The notes beneath the pieces are model-generated. The model saw nothing but the letters and a program-made list of their open reading frames with translations. It searched no databases and was not told the DNA's origin. From Chromera velia (Eukaryota; Sar; Chromeraceae): a stretch of 30,546 nucleotides of DNA. A program made the translations under genes and the position numbers. The stretch's first letter is position 1, and the number at the start of each line of letters is the position of its first letter. This document shows positions 8,177 through 20,844 of the stretch, piece by piece. The stretch covers positions 8,229 through 38,774 of the forward strand of contig JAHBMJ010000925.1 in NCBI GenBank assembly GCA_018398765.1. The letters are read 5' to 3'.

Positions 8177-11100
8177 CTGCAAAGAGAGAGAAAGGCACAA
8201 CAGTGGGCACCAAAGGATGGATGAGGATGCTCAGAGAGTGAGTGAGGGTGGAGGATTGATGGTTTGCGCAGCTATCTATCAAAAGGAGTTGCATTGCAGA
8301 GTTTAGAAATGACGATACAATTACGGAAAGACAAATTCCACTGACACCCTGCTTCCTTCTTTGCTTCTTTCCTTCTTTCCGTCTTTGTTTCTTTCTTTCT
8401 TTGGGTTCCCCGGAAGGACTCGCCGCTGGAGTCATCGGTCAGCTAGAGAGAGCCATGTATGGAGTGAAGAATGCCCCTCGTCTTTATGGAAAGCATTACA
8501 AACGGATATAAACGGATTGCAGCAGAAGAAGGATGGGAGGAAATCGTTGAGAGCATCTTTGTGTTGAAAGATGAAGAGAAGAAAGTGAAAGCAGTTCCTT
8601 CCTTCCTTCCTCCCGCTTTCCCGTATTCTCTCCGGCCTTGTACGCATGAGCGAAAAAAGCAAGGAACTCGGAAGTAAAGACAAGAAAGAAGCCGACCGAC
8701 CTGAGCCCACGCAGGCACCAGACGAGCCGCCAGCATCCACTCAAAGAAAGGGGATCGCCTCATCCATCTGAAAAAGGCAGTCAGGCATATGTAACAATGC
8801 TTACACGGCGCAAAACAGGCGGATCGACAAAGAGACAGACGGACAGATAGAGTCTATGGATACCGTCACACAGAGCACTTATGAATGTAAAGAGAGAGGC
8901 AGCCTCTCATCGCTCGTCTTCGGATCTTTGAGCATGCCTCCCCTCCCGTCTGACCAAATGCATGCAAGATCTTTGAGTCGTGGAACGACCAACGAGAATG
9001 CATGCCTGAAAAGTCGAAGTTTCTTCTATCCAACCATCCATCCATCCTCCATTCATCCAGCTGTTTCGCTACGTCCACCCAACAGCGAGTTTCTATGCGA
9101 TCATCCAAACGAGAAAAGAAACATTTGATACCCTAATTCAATCTCATCGTTGTCTTCCTGCATGGAGAAATTGTCAAGGCCCCCCCCCCTCAGGCTGGAG
9201 GCCGCACTGTTCGCTCATGCACTCACCCTGCCACAAGCCTCCCCCATGCGTGGTACCCCTGCATACATACACACACAGACGTATGCAGGAGGTTCAATGC
9301 ACGCACGCAGAAACTGGCTTACACGGCACTGTCACTTCCTTCCTTCATGCTCTTTCTGTACATGGGAGAAAGGAAGCGCTTTGTGCTTTGCATGGCGAGT
9401 TTCTGGGAAGATGAATGATGCTACTCGGTCCGCAACAGGAAGCTCTCGACTCAGACAAAGGGAGAAAGAAAGATGGACTAGGACTCTCGACTCGGACTGT
9501 GGTCCTCTGAATTCAGTCTTTGTGGACCGATCTCAGGATATACTTGCCCAGGGAAACTGCTCAGTGCAACAGCTAGGCGAATAGCCAATGCAAAAGCCAT
9601 CGTCGAAACACATAAGGAGGCACAGACACAAACACAGGTAGAGCGCCCTTTTGCACATGACGACACGTGACAAAAACGTTCTGCTGCTGGGGTTTTTGGT
9701 GAAACTTTCTCCATGTCTTTCGTAATACGCTTCAGATCGGGTAAACGAGCACTCTCCTGTCGGACAGACCTTCATGACTGCCAGAGGGATTTTGGTGTAT
9801 CCAATTTGTGTTTCCTTCCTGTATGCGGAACCTGAATGAACCAGTGACGAGGCGCACAGACACCCGAAATACGGAGAGGAGAAAGGTGAAGGAGGCGCAC
9901 GAACGTAAGGACCAAACCAGACAGGGAGGGGGGAGAAGGCACGAGGCAGAGACAATGGAGGGGGGAGGGGGGATCAAAGTCCAGAGAGAGAACCTTTGGT
10001 GATGCCGCGTAAGAAATAGGAGCACTCAAAATGAGACTCACAGGCAGGCACAAACCGACCGAAAAAAACAAACGGCAGCTCAAGCAGCACAGAGCCCAAC
10101 TGCCGTGCAAGGAGTCAAACAAACAAGCAAAGAAGACGAAGAACGATCAAAGGGACCCCAGGAGGCATCCACACATACCATCGAGGTACCCCGCTTTCCA
10201 TGCTGAGGTGCAAATGACAGAGGATCCACCAGAGCCATCGGAGGATCTCGATCGCATGACATCGCAGTCCATATTTGTGTCTGTCCACTGGCCATCGATG
10301 CACTGTACACGCTTTGAAAGTCCCTGTAACATTCTGCAAACAGACAGAGAGAGAAACAACCAGCCGAGCATGGATCTATCTTGCTTTGTTTGTATGATAG
10401 CCATACACGCGTGACAAAGAAGAGACCTCTGACAGAGCGTCTGTCTGACCTTGGATGGTTGAATCGACGTTCTCCCACGTTTGATTCTGGTTTCAACTCG
10501 GGTTCAAATATCCAGGCATTTGCTATCGAGATAGGCTCTGAGGTCCTGCCCCGAGCCATGTGTTCGATGTCCCTGTCACAATTTCTGCATGCGTACGCAT
10601 AGTACTGAAAGTAGCTGGTGGAGACGGTGGGACTCCAGATGTAGAACTGCATCCAGATCCAGAAGAGGAAGAACGGGATGGCGCAGGTCATCGTTAGGAA
10701 CGCCAGGAGAAACCAACCAATTTCTGCAGGTTAGAGAACAAAAGAAGACAATATGAGAGAGAGGCAGACATTCAGACACGTCGATGGACAGACACATCAG
10801 AGGATACAGAGGCAGCAGGTAGCAGGCAGCAAAACGTATAGGTGGTGAAATGGATAAAGAAAGGAGGAAAGAAGAGCCGTGGAGGTACCAGACAAGCTAA
10901 AAAGAGACAAATGAACAACAAAGCAAAAGAAAAGTCACTCACTGGTTCCAAAAAATTTCGCCAACTTTCCAGGCGTCTCTGCTTGTAGTTGCGGCAGTTG
11001 AAAAATAAAAATTCCTGTCTGCACGCACAAGATCGATCGAGGAAAGAACAAATGAAAGGGTGAATGAATCAATAAATGAATGAATGAATCCAGAAAGGAA

Positions 11101-12633
11101 TCAAGGGAGCAAGGAAAATTGATGGAAAGAAAGAAAGAAAGGAAGGGAGGAATGAAAGAAGGACGGGGAGCAGAAAGAAAAGAGGGACGGGGGGTGGAAG
11201 AAAGAATGAAAAGGGAGTCAGGAACGCAGAGAAGAAAGATGAATCATTGAAAGACAGCAGGAAGAAAGGAAAGAGAGACATCGAGGCAGGAAGAAAACAC
11301 AAGAAAAAAAAAAAAGAGAGAGAGAGAGAGAGAGAAAGAAAGACAGGCAGACAGACCGACAGGCAGACAGACAGACAGCCAGACAGACAGACAGAAACAA
11401 AGAATCAAAGCAAGAAAAGAAGGAAGGAAGGCAGAAAGGGAATGAAAAATTCAAGGAGCCAGAGAAGAAAGCGCCGAGCCTCCGAGCCCTGTGGAGGTCC
11501 CGAATGTATTCATATGTAGAGAAAACTGGGGCGAAAAGGTGATGGGAACCTTCTAAGGCAGAGTAGCCACACTTTTCTCATACTTTCCGTCTCATCAGAC
11601 CTAGTGATGTCAGTTCTGGCAGAAGACCCTCTTCTGTATTCAGGAATCTACGCAGACAATAAACGATGGAAAACGACGATTGTATGCAACACGACGAGAA
11701 GCAATCGCATGCACAAAAAACTCGATTTGTATTTCATCTGCAGACGCACCGACGAAGGCTGATCTCAGGACTCTCGGACAATCTAGGCGTGCTGCTATGG
11801 AACAAGCCCACTACAAGGAAGAGTGAACCTGCATGCTGTGCTGACGGCCGTACTTGAAAGAAAGAAAGCTCAGGCAAAGCAAACTCACCACAAACGCTGT
11901 GCAAACCATCCATATGACGCTCATGAGAAAGAGAGTCGGGGTTTTTGGATTGTTGAAAGTCTCCGGGTGAAAAGGTCCTCCAGGATCTGGAGATTGCTGC
12001 CCCCAAGTGAAAGCGCCGGCTTGCATCTTTCTCTTAACTTCATGCCCCCCTCGATGGACTTGGCAAGCGATTTGAAATTCTCCGCCATGCAGGCTCAGTC
12101 CGTACGCCTTTTCGGGCAAATCTTTTCGAAAATCGTCGTACGACCTCCACGTGTGGTCTCGTTCGAAGTTGATAAACATGTGTGCGTGCAAAGGGACAAT
12201 CGGTATGCTTGTACATCTACCTGCAGTCAACCAGCAGGAATGTGAAGAAAGAAAAAGCACCATGCGCACCTCAAGGAGCAAGCTTGAATATATGAATTCG
12301 ACGGCTGGGGCGTGAACACCCCCTGCACTAAAAAAGATATTTCTCGCTCAAGAGTCTAAGTTACTTCATTCTCCGAGCAGTGCCAGGCAGATCGATACGC
12401 GCATCGGACGAAACACATCTCATTTCATGGTGCGTGTCCTTTCGACATCACCAACGCAATCCGCTTTCCATTTTGACACCCATAATCTTCCTCGCCTTTT
12501 CACACGAGAAAGGACTCCGCAGTACTTGTCTTCTTCAACAAGAAAGAAAGGGTGCGACAGAACCATCGCACATCTACGTGTTTGAACAATGAACATTATT
12601 CCACTCACGCCTGTCATGCCCCATACAAAAGTG

Positions 12634-12689
<56 letters not shown>

Positions 12690-14904
12690 TTGGGGATTTT
12701 AAGAGGCGCCCGTTAGTCCAACTGACTGACTGACTGACTGACTGACGGAAGCATGAGAAAGCAGGCATGTCGAATGACCCTGCCTGGCAGAGAATCTGCA
12801 TGTCCCCTGAGTCGGATTCAAGAGGGTAAGGCGTCGTGTCTCCTCGGCAGTTGATTGTTGCGTATGTGCCTGGCTGGAAAAAAGTGCTTGTCGTCACGGC
12901 CTTCCCTCCTCTAAAGTGGTCCGGGATGTTGATCTCCAACGGTCTGCATGCATCCATGCATGGGAGCGCGAGGCATGCAGACATGGATGTATAGGCGTGT
13001 ACACACGTATGTAGATAGAGTGATTTCTCCACTCACGATGCTTCGGCTTGAATTGAAAAACTGAAGTGGTCACCTTTGCCCCGAGAGAGCTCACACTTCG
13101 ACTATTGTCGTATGTATTTAAAAGAAAAGCACATGAGCATAAACATGCCCATGCAGCATTGCTCTCCATCAGACCTCACAAGAGTCCTGCTCTTTTTTGC
13201 TTTTCCACAGTCTTGCGTTCGCCACCAATTACAGGGGAACAAGGTAGGGAGAGATCCATCGCTACATGCACTTCCATGGACTGACTGACTCACTTTGCAA
13301 TACGGCCGTACGTAACCATTTCACCAAGAACGTAGCGCGAGCTGACCCCCAGCCCGGGGGTGGGGCATGCCGCTGCATTCACGCATTCAGTAAGTCACAA
13401 ACAATCAGTTTGGGTGGCTGGCGGACTGAAAAATAGGCATCACCAAAACTTCTAGAAGGTTACCACTACAAAGGGAGAAGTGCAGACGAGACAGTGCAAA
13501 AACAAAAAGGCAACGTATGCATTCTATTCCGCTGCGCAAAAAGAGAACCACAGGCTCTCTGAGAAAAACTGGGAGTAATCATTTTGTCCGACGAGGTTGT
13601 TCGTCCTTCCTCTTCTCAGACAGTTTGAGGTACCAGACCAAAGAAGAGTCAGTGAGTGAGGCAGTGAGTAAGTGAGTGAGTGAGTGAGTGAGTCAGTGTC
13701 TCAGGGGTGTACACCCACGTACGTTCACATTCCAGGGATTGGCGCTGCCAGTAGCCGTCAATACAGAAAATTCTCTCTCGGTCCAACTGGTCAGTTTTGC
13801 TCCCGAACCCTCTGCATCCAAATTCACATTCATTCATGCATGCTTACGGACTTTCAGACGCAAACTTGACCAGATGAAACTCAGTCCCCCCCCCTCTCAG
13901 AATTCATTTCTCATTGTGGTGTTCTTGACCTCAACCCTTCCAGCCCTTTTACCTTGCCCCTCCACTTATCCTCCCCCCCCTGTGACTCTCTTCAGCCTAA
14001 AAGCCCATTTCAGCCCAGCGACCATTTCTCCGATGAATACCCACCTATCCGCTCTCAACTTCGCCTTTTCGAGCACACGCACTCACACTCACTCACACCC
14101 AATCTCAAACAAACGAGGTAGAACTTGAAGGAAGGGTCTTACTTACTTGTTGCAGGTCACCCACACGTACGAACGAGACGGGTGGGGTCTCTGAAGTCCA
14201 TGAGGTCCGTCTGTGATCAGATACGGTCCCGTCTCTGACCACTCCACATTGCCAGCAGAAGAAGACTGGGGGGGATGGTAGTCTAGTCGGCAGGGCCCTG
14301 CCAGCAGACACGCAGACAGAAAGGCAGTGAGTGAGGGAGGTAGACCAGCTGTCAGACACAAACAGACACACAGACGAACCAACAAACAGAGAGACAAGCA
14401 TGGAATCACACACGCAAGCAAGCAGGTCGTCATGAAGGTCCTGAAGCAGCACACAAACAAACAGACCTACACAAGCATAAGTTCTCCATCTACCTGCCCG
14501 ACTGACTTTCACAAATCAGATTCCTGCTCGTCCACGCTCCACCCACGCACCTCAATTGTTGGAATCTGCAGGCAGTCACAAATATCGAAATTCAGAGGAG
14601 ACAACAGATTGCGTGCCTTCTCAATAAAGGGTCCCTGCCGAAAGGACTGTTTGCGTAGCTTAACCATCAGCAACAGATTCTCAGCCTGAAATCCTGAACG
14701 AATCGCTGTGCTTGTCGACAATATGGTCACCCTTCTCCGCGGGAATTGAGACAGGCCGAACAACAGAAACCTTTTCATAAAGCTGACATGTCGACAAAAA
14801 GATGGACTAACGGAAAAGGAGGTGAGAAACATACACACAGAGGAGAGGAAGACCGACCGAAAAAGCGAAAAAGCTAGAGAGAAGACACAGGGAGACAAGC
14901 AGAT

Positions 14905-14979
<75 letters not shown>

Positions 14980-15729
14980 GAGACAGACAGACAGATAGGC
15001 CAAGTGACCTTGCAGAGACAGCAGACCCCCAGATCGGTTCATGCCCCTCGTTGCACGTGACCATGACCACCGAGGCCGGATTGGTGCTCTTGATCGGCCC
15101 CACCAGCAGATACGGCTGGTGCACGATCCCGTAAATGTCCGTTGACCCCAGCATCTGCACGCACGTCGAGCGAGCACGTATATAGATATTCGGTTCCTTT
15201 AAATCAATGAAGGTCTTTCTTGTGCAGGTACATTCGTAGGGCGCGGTTTTGAACCTCAGCATCTAGCAGCTGAATTGGGCGTTCAGGCGCATGCAGGCAG
15301 GAAGGGGAAATGGAAGAATTGCGGACAGGCAGGCCTCATTCGTCAAGACCTTTCACCGCTCCGAGCAGAGACCTCCCAGGAGAAACAGGCAAGGGCAGAA
15401 ATAACATGCAGTCGATGAGAGAGAGAGACTGTCATGTCATCCACATAAGTCAAAGCCGAAAGTTACTTCATTTCGCTTGGCGATCGGAGTTCCATTCTGA
15501 AAGAATAACGCGGGTGTATCTTCAGTTATTGAGCGTGTCTTGCGATAAAGGAAGTTTTACTAAAAAAACGGGTGGGCAGACGAAGAAGAATACCCACAAC
15601 GCTGCACGCGCACTTCGGGAAACAGAAACAGACGAGAACGATTGTCAGAGTATTGGAAATGAACATGTCAAGAAAAAGCAGAGAAAGAGAGAAAGAAACA
15701 GGCAGACAAGCGGACAGGCAGACAGACAG

Positions 15730-15796
<67 letters not shown>

Positions 15797-16413
15797 NGGC
15801 TGGTGCACGATCCCGTAAATGTCCGTTGACCCCAGCATCTGCACGCACGTCGAGCGAGCACGTATATAGATATTCGGTTCCTTTAAATCAATGAAGGTCT
15901 TTCTTGTGCAGGTACATTCGTAGGGCGCGGTTTTGAACCTCAGCATCTAGCAGCTGAATTGGGCGTTCAGGCGCATGCAGGCAGGAAGGGGAAATGGAAG
16001 AATTGCGGACAGGCAGGCCTCATTCGTCAAGACCTTTCACCGCTCCGAGCAGAGACCTCCCAGGAGAAACAGGCAAGGGCAGAAATAACATGCAGTCGAT
16101 GAGAGAGAGAGACTGTCATGTCATCCACATAAGTCAAAGCCGAAAGTTACTTCATTTCGCTTGGCGATCGGAGTTCCATTCTGAAAGAATAACGCGGGTG
16201 TATCTTCAGTTATTGAGCGTGTCTTGCGATAAAGGAAGTTTTACTAAAAAAACGGGTGGGCAGACGAAGAAGAATACCCACAACGCTGCACGCGCACTTC
16301 GGGAAACAGAAACAGACGAGAACGATTGTCAGAGTATTGGAAATGAACATGTCAAGAAAAAGCAGAGAAAGAGAGAAAGAAACAGGCAGACAAGCGGACA
16401 GGCAGACAGACAG

Positions 16414-16470
<57 letters not shown>

Positions 16471-16757
16471 NTCTCAATAAAGGGTCCCTGCCGAAAGGAC
16501 TGTTTGCGTAGCTTAACCATCAGCAACAGATTCTCAGCCTGAAATCCTGAACGAATCGCTGTGCTTGTCGACAATATGGTCACCCTTCTCCGCGGGAATT
16601 GAGACAGGCCGAACAACAGAAACCTTTTCATAAAGCTGACATGTCGACAAAAAGATGGACTAACGGAAAAGGAGGTGAGAAACATACACACAGAGGAGAG
16701 GAAGACCGACCGAAAAAGCGAAAAAGCTAGAGAGAAGACACAGGGAGACAAGCAGAT

Positions 16758-16798
<41 letters not shown>

Positions 16799-17548
16799 GA
16801 GACAGACAGACAGATAGGCCAAGTGACCTTGCAGAGACAGCAGACCCCCAGATCGGTTCATGCCCCTCGTTGCACGTGACCATGACCACCGAGGCCGGAT
16901 TGGTGCTCTTGATCGGCCCCACCAGCAGATACGGCTGGTGCACGATCCCGTAAATGTCCGTTGACCCCAGCATCTGCACGCACGTCGAGCGAGCACGTAT
17001 ATAGATATTCGGTTCCTTTAAATCAATGAAGGTCTTTCTTGTGCAGGTACATTCGTAGGGCGCGGTTTTGAACCTCAGCATCTAGCAGCTGAATTGGGCG
17101 TTCAGGCGCATGCAGGCAGGAAGGGGAAATGGAAGAATTGCGGACAGGCAGGCCTCATTCGTCAAGACCTTTCACCGCTCCGAGCAGAGACCTCCCAGGA
17201 GAAACAGGCAAGGGCAGAAATAACATGCAGTCGATGAGAGAGAGAGACTGTCATGTCATCCACATAAGTCAAAGCCGAAAGTTACTTCATTTCGCTTGGC
17301 GATCGGAGTTCCATTCTGAAAGAATAACGCGGGTGTATCTTCAGTTATTGAGCGTGTCTTGCGATAAAGGAAGTTTTACTAAAAAAACGGGTGGGCAGAC
17401 GAAGAAGAATACCCACAACGCTGCACGCGCACTTCGGGAAACAGAAACAGACGAGAACGATTGTCAGAGTATTGGAAATGAACATGTCAAGAAAAAGCAG
17501 AGAAAGAGAGAAAGAAACAGGCAGACAAGCGGACAGGCAGACAGACAG

Positions 17549-17619
<71 letters not shown>

Positions 17620-20600
17620 GAAAGAAAAAGGGAAGAAAAGACAAGGAGGCACACAAAATACGGAGAGACAGACCTCAGGGTCATCCTTTTGCGCATAGTC
17701 GTAGAGAGATGTGCACACCGCTGCACTCAATCACAACGCCCAACACTCACTCACCTACTCACTCACTCATTGATTCACTTTCTTGGTATAGCACGGGAGA
17801 ACAAAGTCACAAAGAATATCGCAGTATGGTATTCTGGCCAGCCGTACCTCAGAGACCACAACAGTCTTCCTTCCTCTCATTTGCTGCCTGAAAGTGTCTT
17901 TCCACAACTGTACAGACCGGCTGATAGGTTGACTTGAAGTCTCTTCCTTCTCATCACTTTACAGCGGAATCTTCTGGGAAAAGGAACGAGTGCGCAGGTG
18001 AGGCTAGTTACACTAGACAGAGGCTTGAAAGAAAAATGAATGACTCACGTTCGCATCGGAGTGTGATGGCAGTCCAGAATCCATTCTCACAGTACAAAGT
18101 GTCCATGTGATGAGGAGTTGTGGCAAGAGCACCCTCACCGCACGAGATCTGAATTTTGGCTCCGTGATGCTTCGAGATGTCGCTGACCTGCAAACCAACA
18201 GAAAAGAGAGACGAGAGTCATTCACCTGCCTCGGTATAAAGACCGAATTTCGGATTACTTTAAAGATGCTCTCTGCTTCCCCTCTCACTCCCATTTCATC
18301 ATCCGGTTTCTTGATGAAGCTTTGTATGCCCGTTGCAAGTCTCAACAGTCCATCTCCAATTTCTTTTTTCCTGACTCTGAAGCTTCAAGGAAAGGATTTA
18401 TTCAATCACTCTTCAATCCCAAAGTTTTTTGTTTGAACGCTGCACATGCCCAGTCCGCTGTGATCTGTGTTTTCTTCCAGGTGCTCTCCCTTCATTCTAT
18501 TCACTGTAGCCGCTGACTCTGTAGTATTTTGCATCTAGCTTCTGCTTTTCGAAGAGGATGTAGATCTCCTGGCAGGATCCTGCAAAGAAACAATAAGAGG
18601 CAAGCACAGGCATACGGATGCAGGTAGAGCTGCAACAGGTCCAGTCACCAGAAAAAGAAACAGTCAGTCTCGGGGGCCCGTACTTTCCTCAGGAGCCGCA
18701 GGTCGACAAGTGGACCCCATTCTAGGTGGCAAGTCGGGAAGGTGGTGTGGTGAGAGTGGACTGCTGGTCACAGTTCTCTCTGGTGTGCTCTCCTCAGAAA
18801 CAAAGTCATAAATGGAAGGAGGCAAAAAAGCAGAACAGAAAGAAACCGGACAGCCCACAAATGCACAAAAACCCATTGGGAACAGACACAGAGTGAGCGA
18901 AACACCAATCCATCCAAGGAAAAGACTTCTATGTTTCTCGTTTCTCATCACCGCTGGGAAGGTCAACTGACGGACGTTTGCAATTCAGTACGATGGCATC
19001 CCATAGACCATCATTGCACATCAACTGTTGTTCCGTCAACGTCTCCCGCAGGTATTCCTTCACCTCCTCTTCATCATCAGGCTGAGCTTCACTGCTTTTG
19101 TACGGTGTTGGATAGAAGCCGTAGTCAACATCGCATCTGCATTTGGAAGGAAATCAACGATGCACGGCATCGGATTGCGCACAAACGATGTTCAGAACTT
19201 CGATCAGTCCGGATCGGGTTCAACAATAAGACGTTTTTTATCATGTCTCTGCGGATTTCTCATGCATCATACGGCAGCAGACAGGAGACAGGTAGAAATA
19301 AAGGTCATTGGCTTTGGACAAAGGCCATCTTTCGTTGTGTGCATAAACCTTCATTCCCAGCTGATGCAGACGGTAGACGGTAAGAGACGGGGGGAGGTGA
19401 AAGAAAAGCGCAGAGTGAAAGAGGAGCCTGCAGTGCTTCCACGGATTCTGGGGTCTGGCTGCGCGATAGAGGGAGGTATCGCTGCCTCCCCTGCTTACCT
19501 TTTTGAACGTCTTTCTGACACACACAGGCAGGCGACCGGACAGAGGCAAGGACATACAGGCAGCCTGACAGAGAGAGGGACTGACACTACTTTTGCGAAA
19601 GTCTCTGGGCGAAAGTACAAAGTAGTGATCTCAGAGTCCCCCATGGTTCCCTTGACCTGCTCCACCTCCTCTATTGCAGGTGCGGAGAAGGAAGAGTTCA
19701 GATATCCTTCTGGGAGAGTCGGCATAGGGCAGATCTCTGCAGAAAGGAATTCAACGTTCCAGCAATTTAAAGAATCATGATGTCAAGATGTGCAAAGACT
19801 TGCAATTTTACAGAGAATGCTGAATCCGCCCAATGCGCCGGATGGTGCACGGAGAACTGTAACAAGCAACACATTTCGAGAGACAACGCACTGGTGAGAA
19901 ACAGACATTCGTACTCTCATGACCGAGACCAGAATGAGACTCCCACCCTTGGATAGAGAGATACTGACGAGCACGCATGCGCACAGATATTCTTTGCATT
20001 CTGATCCAGGGCAGCGAATCCAGCCACAAGCAGGAAAGCGCAAGAAAGACATTTTACACAGGCTTGTTCAGATGGGAGAACTTTGATAGCTTCCGCACAA
20101 TTTAAGTCGTTTCACTCTGTTGGCACTGTAAGTCAATGCTTCGAGGGAATAGAATTGGCACTGTAAGTCAATGCCCCGAGGTGAGGGAATAGAAGTGGCA
20201 CCCACGTTTGCACTTAATTCTCTGGGCAGTCCACTGGCCATCGAAGCACTCGAGGGTGTCCGTCTGGGACCAGTGGGTGCCGAGAGGATCCGCAACTTCG
20301 CCTTCGAAGATGCCTGCGGGTGCTGCTCCAATGAATCCGTCTCGGCAGGTGATCTGAAACTGCGACCTATGGGCATAAGTTCCTGCGAAGAGACCACAGT
20401 AGATTAGGAGAAGCATGACCTAGTGCGTGGCAGAGAGAGGACTTTTGTCTCCGGAAAGGCAATTGACAGTGAGCGAAAAGAATCAGTGTGTTCACTCTTG
20501 TTGTGTTCACAGAGAAAGCGAAAAGAACAAAAAAGTGTGCGTCAAAACCGGCATGCAGAAATCAATTTCTGAAACTCCAGGCCAGAATACCCTTAGTTAC

Positions 20601-20761
20601 CTGTCTCAGGGTCCCAGAAAGTCTCGTTGGGATGTTCTACCGTTTGAACCTCTTCGAGAGTGTTGACGAATGGGGGGCACCGCTCTGCATCCAGTGGCCG
20701 GCCAACCATGCCAAGAAAGAAGAAAGGGAAAAATGCGGGAAAGGAAGAAAGAAAGAAAGAG

Positions 20762-20796
<35 letters not shown>

Positions 20797-20805
20797 GAGA
20801 AAGAG

Positions 20806-20844
<39 letters not shown>

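Noticed and set aside
7251..8306. 351-codon plus-strand open frame
   Set aside because: It is the antisense shadow of the GC-rich terminal exon of the minus-strand gene. The minus frame has a splice acceptor, an acidic region and membrane helices, while the plus frame shows no domain or splice logic.
9640..9826. Candidate exon after a CATACAG acceptor (frame ETQIGYTKIPLAVMK)
   Set aside because: The reading phases do not match the exon before it, and the frame in the required phase meets a stop quickly.
11590..11652. Possible small minus-strand exon (frame FLNTEEGLLPELTSL)
   Set aside because: Its acceptor is weak and inserting it would break the matched phase 0 join between the exons at 11889-12220 and 10943-11018.
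14509..15177. Minus-strand 222-codon frame containing Cys-Leu-Ser-Val repeats
   Set aside because: It reads the wrong frame of the duplicated module 19 exon and then the GACA repeat; the sushi frame of the same exon is the supported one.
16974..17081. Extension of the module 19 middle exon upstream (frame FKTAPYECTCTRKTFIDL)
   Set aside because: The frame is open, but the CAG acceptor at 16974 joins perfectly in phase 0 to the preceding small exon and the extension would add two unpaired cysteines. Kept as a minor alternative only.
18664..18966. Minus-strand frame with a hydrophobic N-terminus and a Pro/Ser tail
   Set aside because: It lies in the intron between modules 17 and 18. No acceptor/donor pair lets it join either neighbour in phase, and it lacks the module cysteines.
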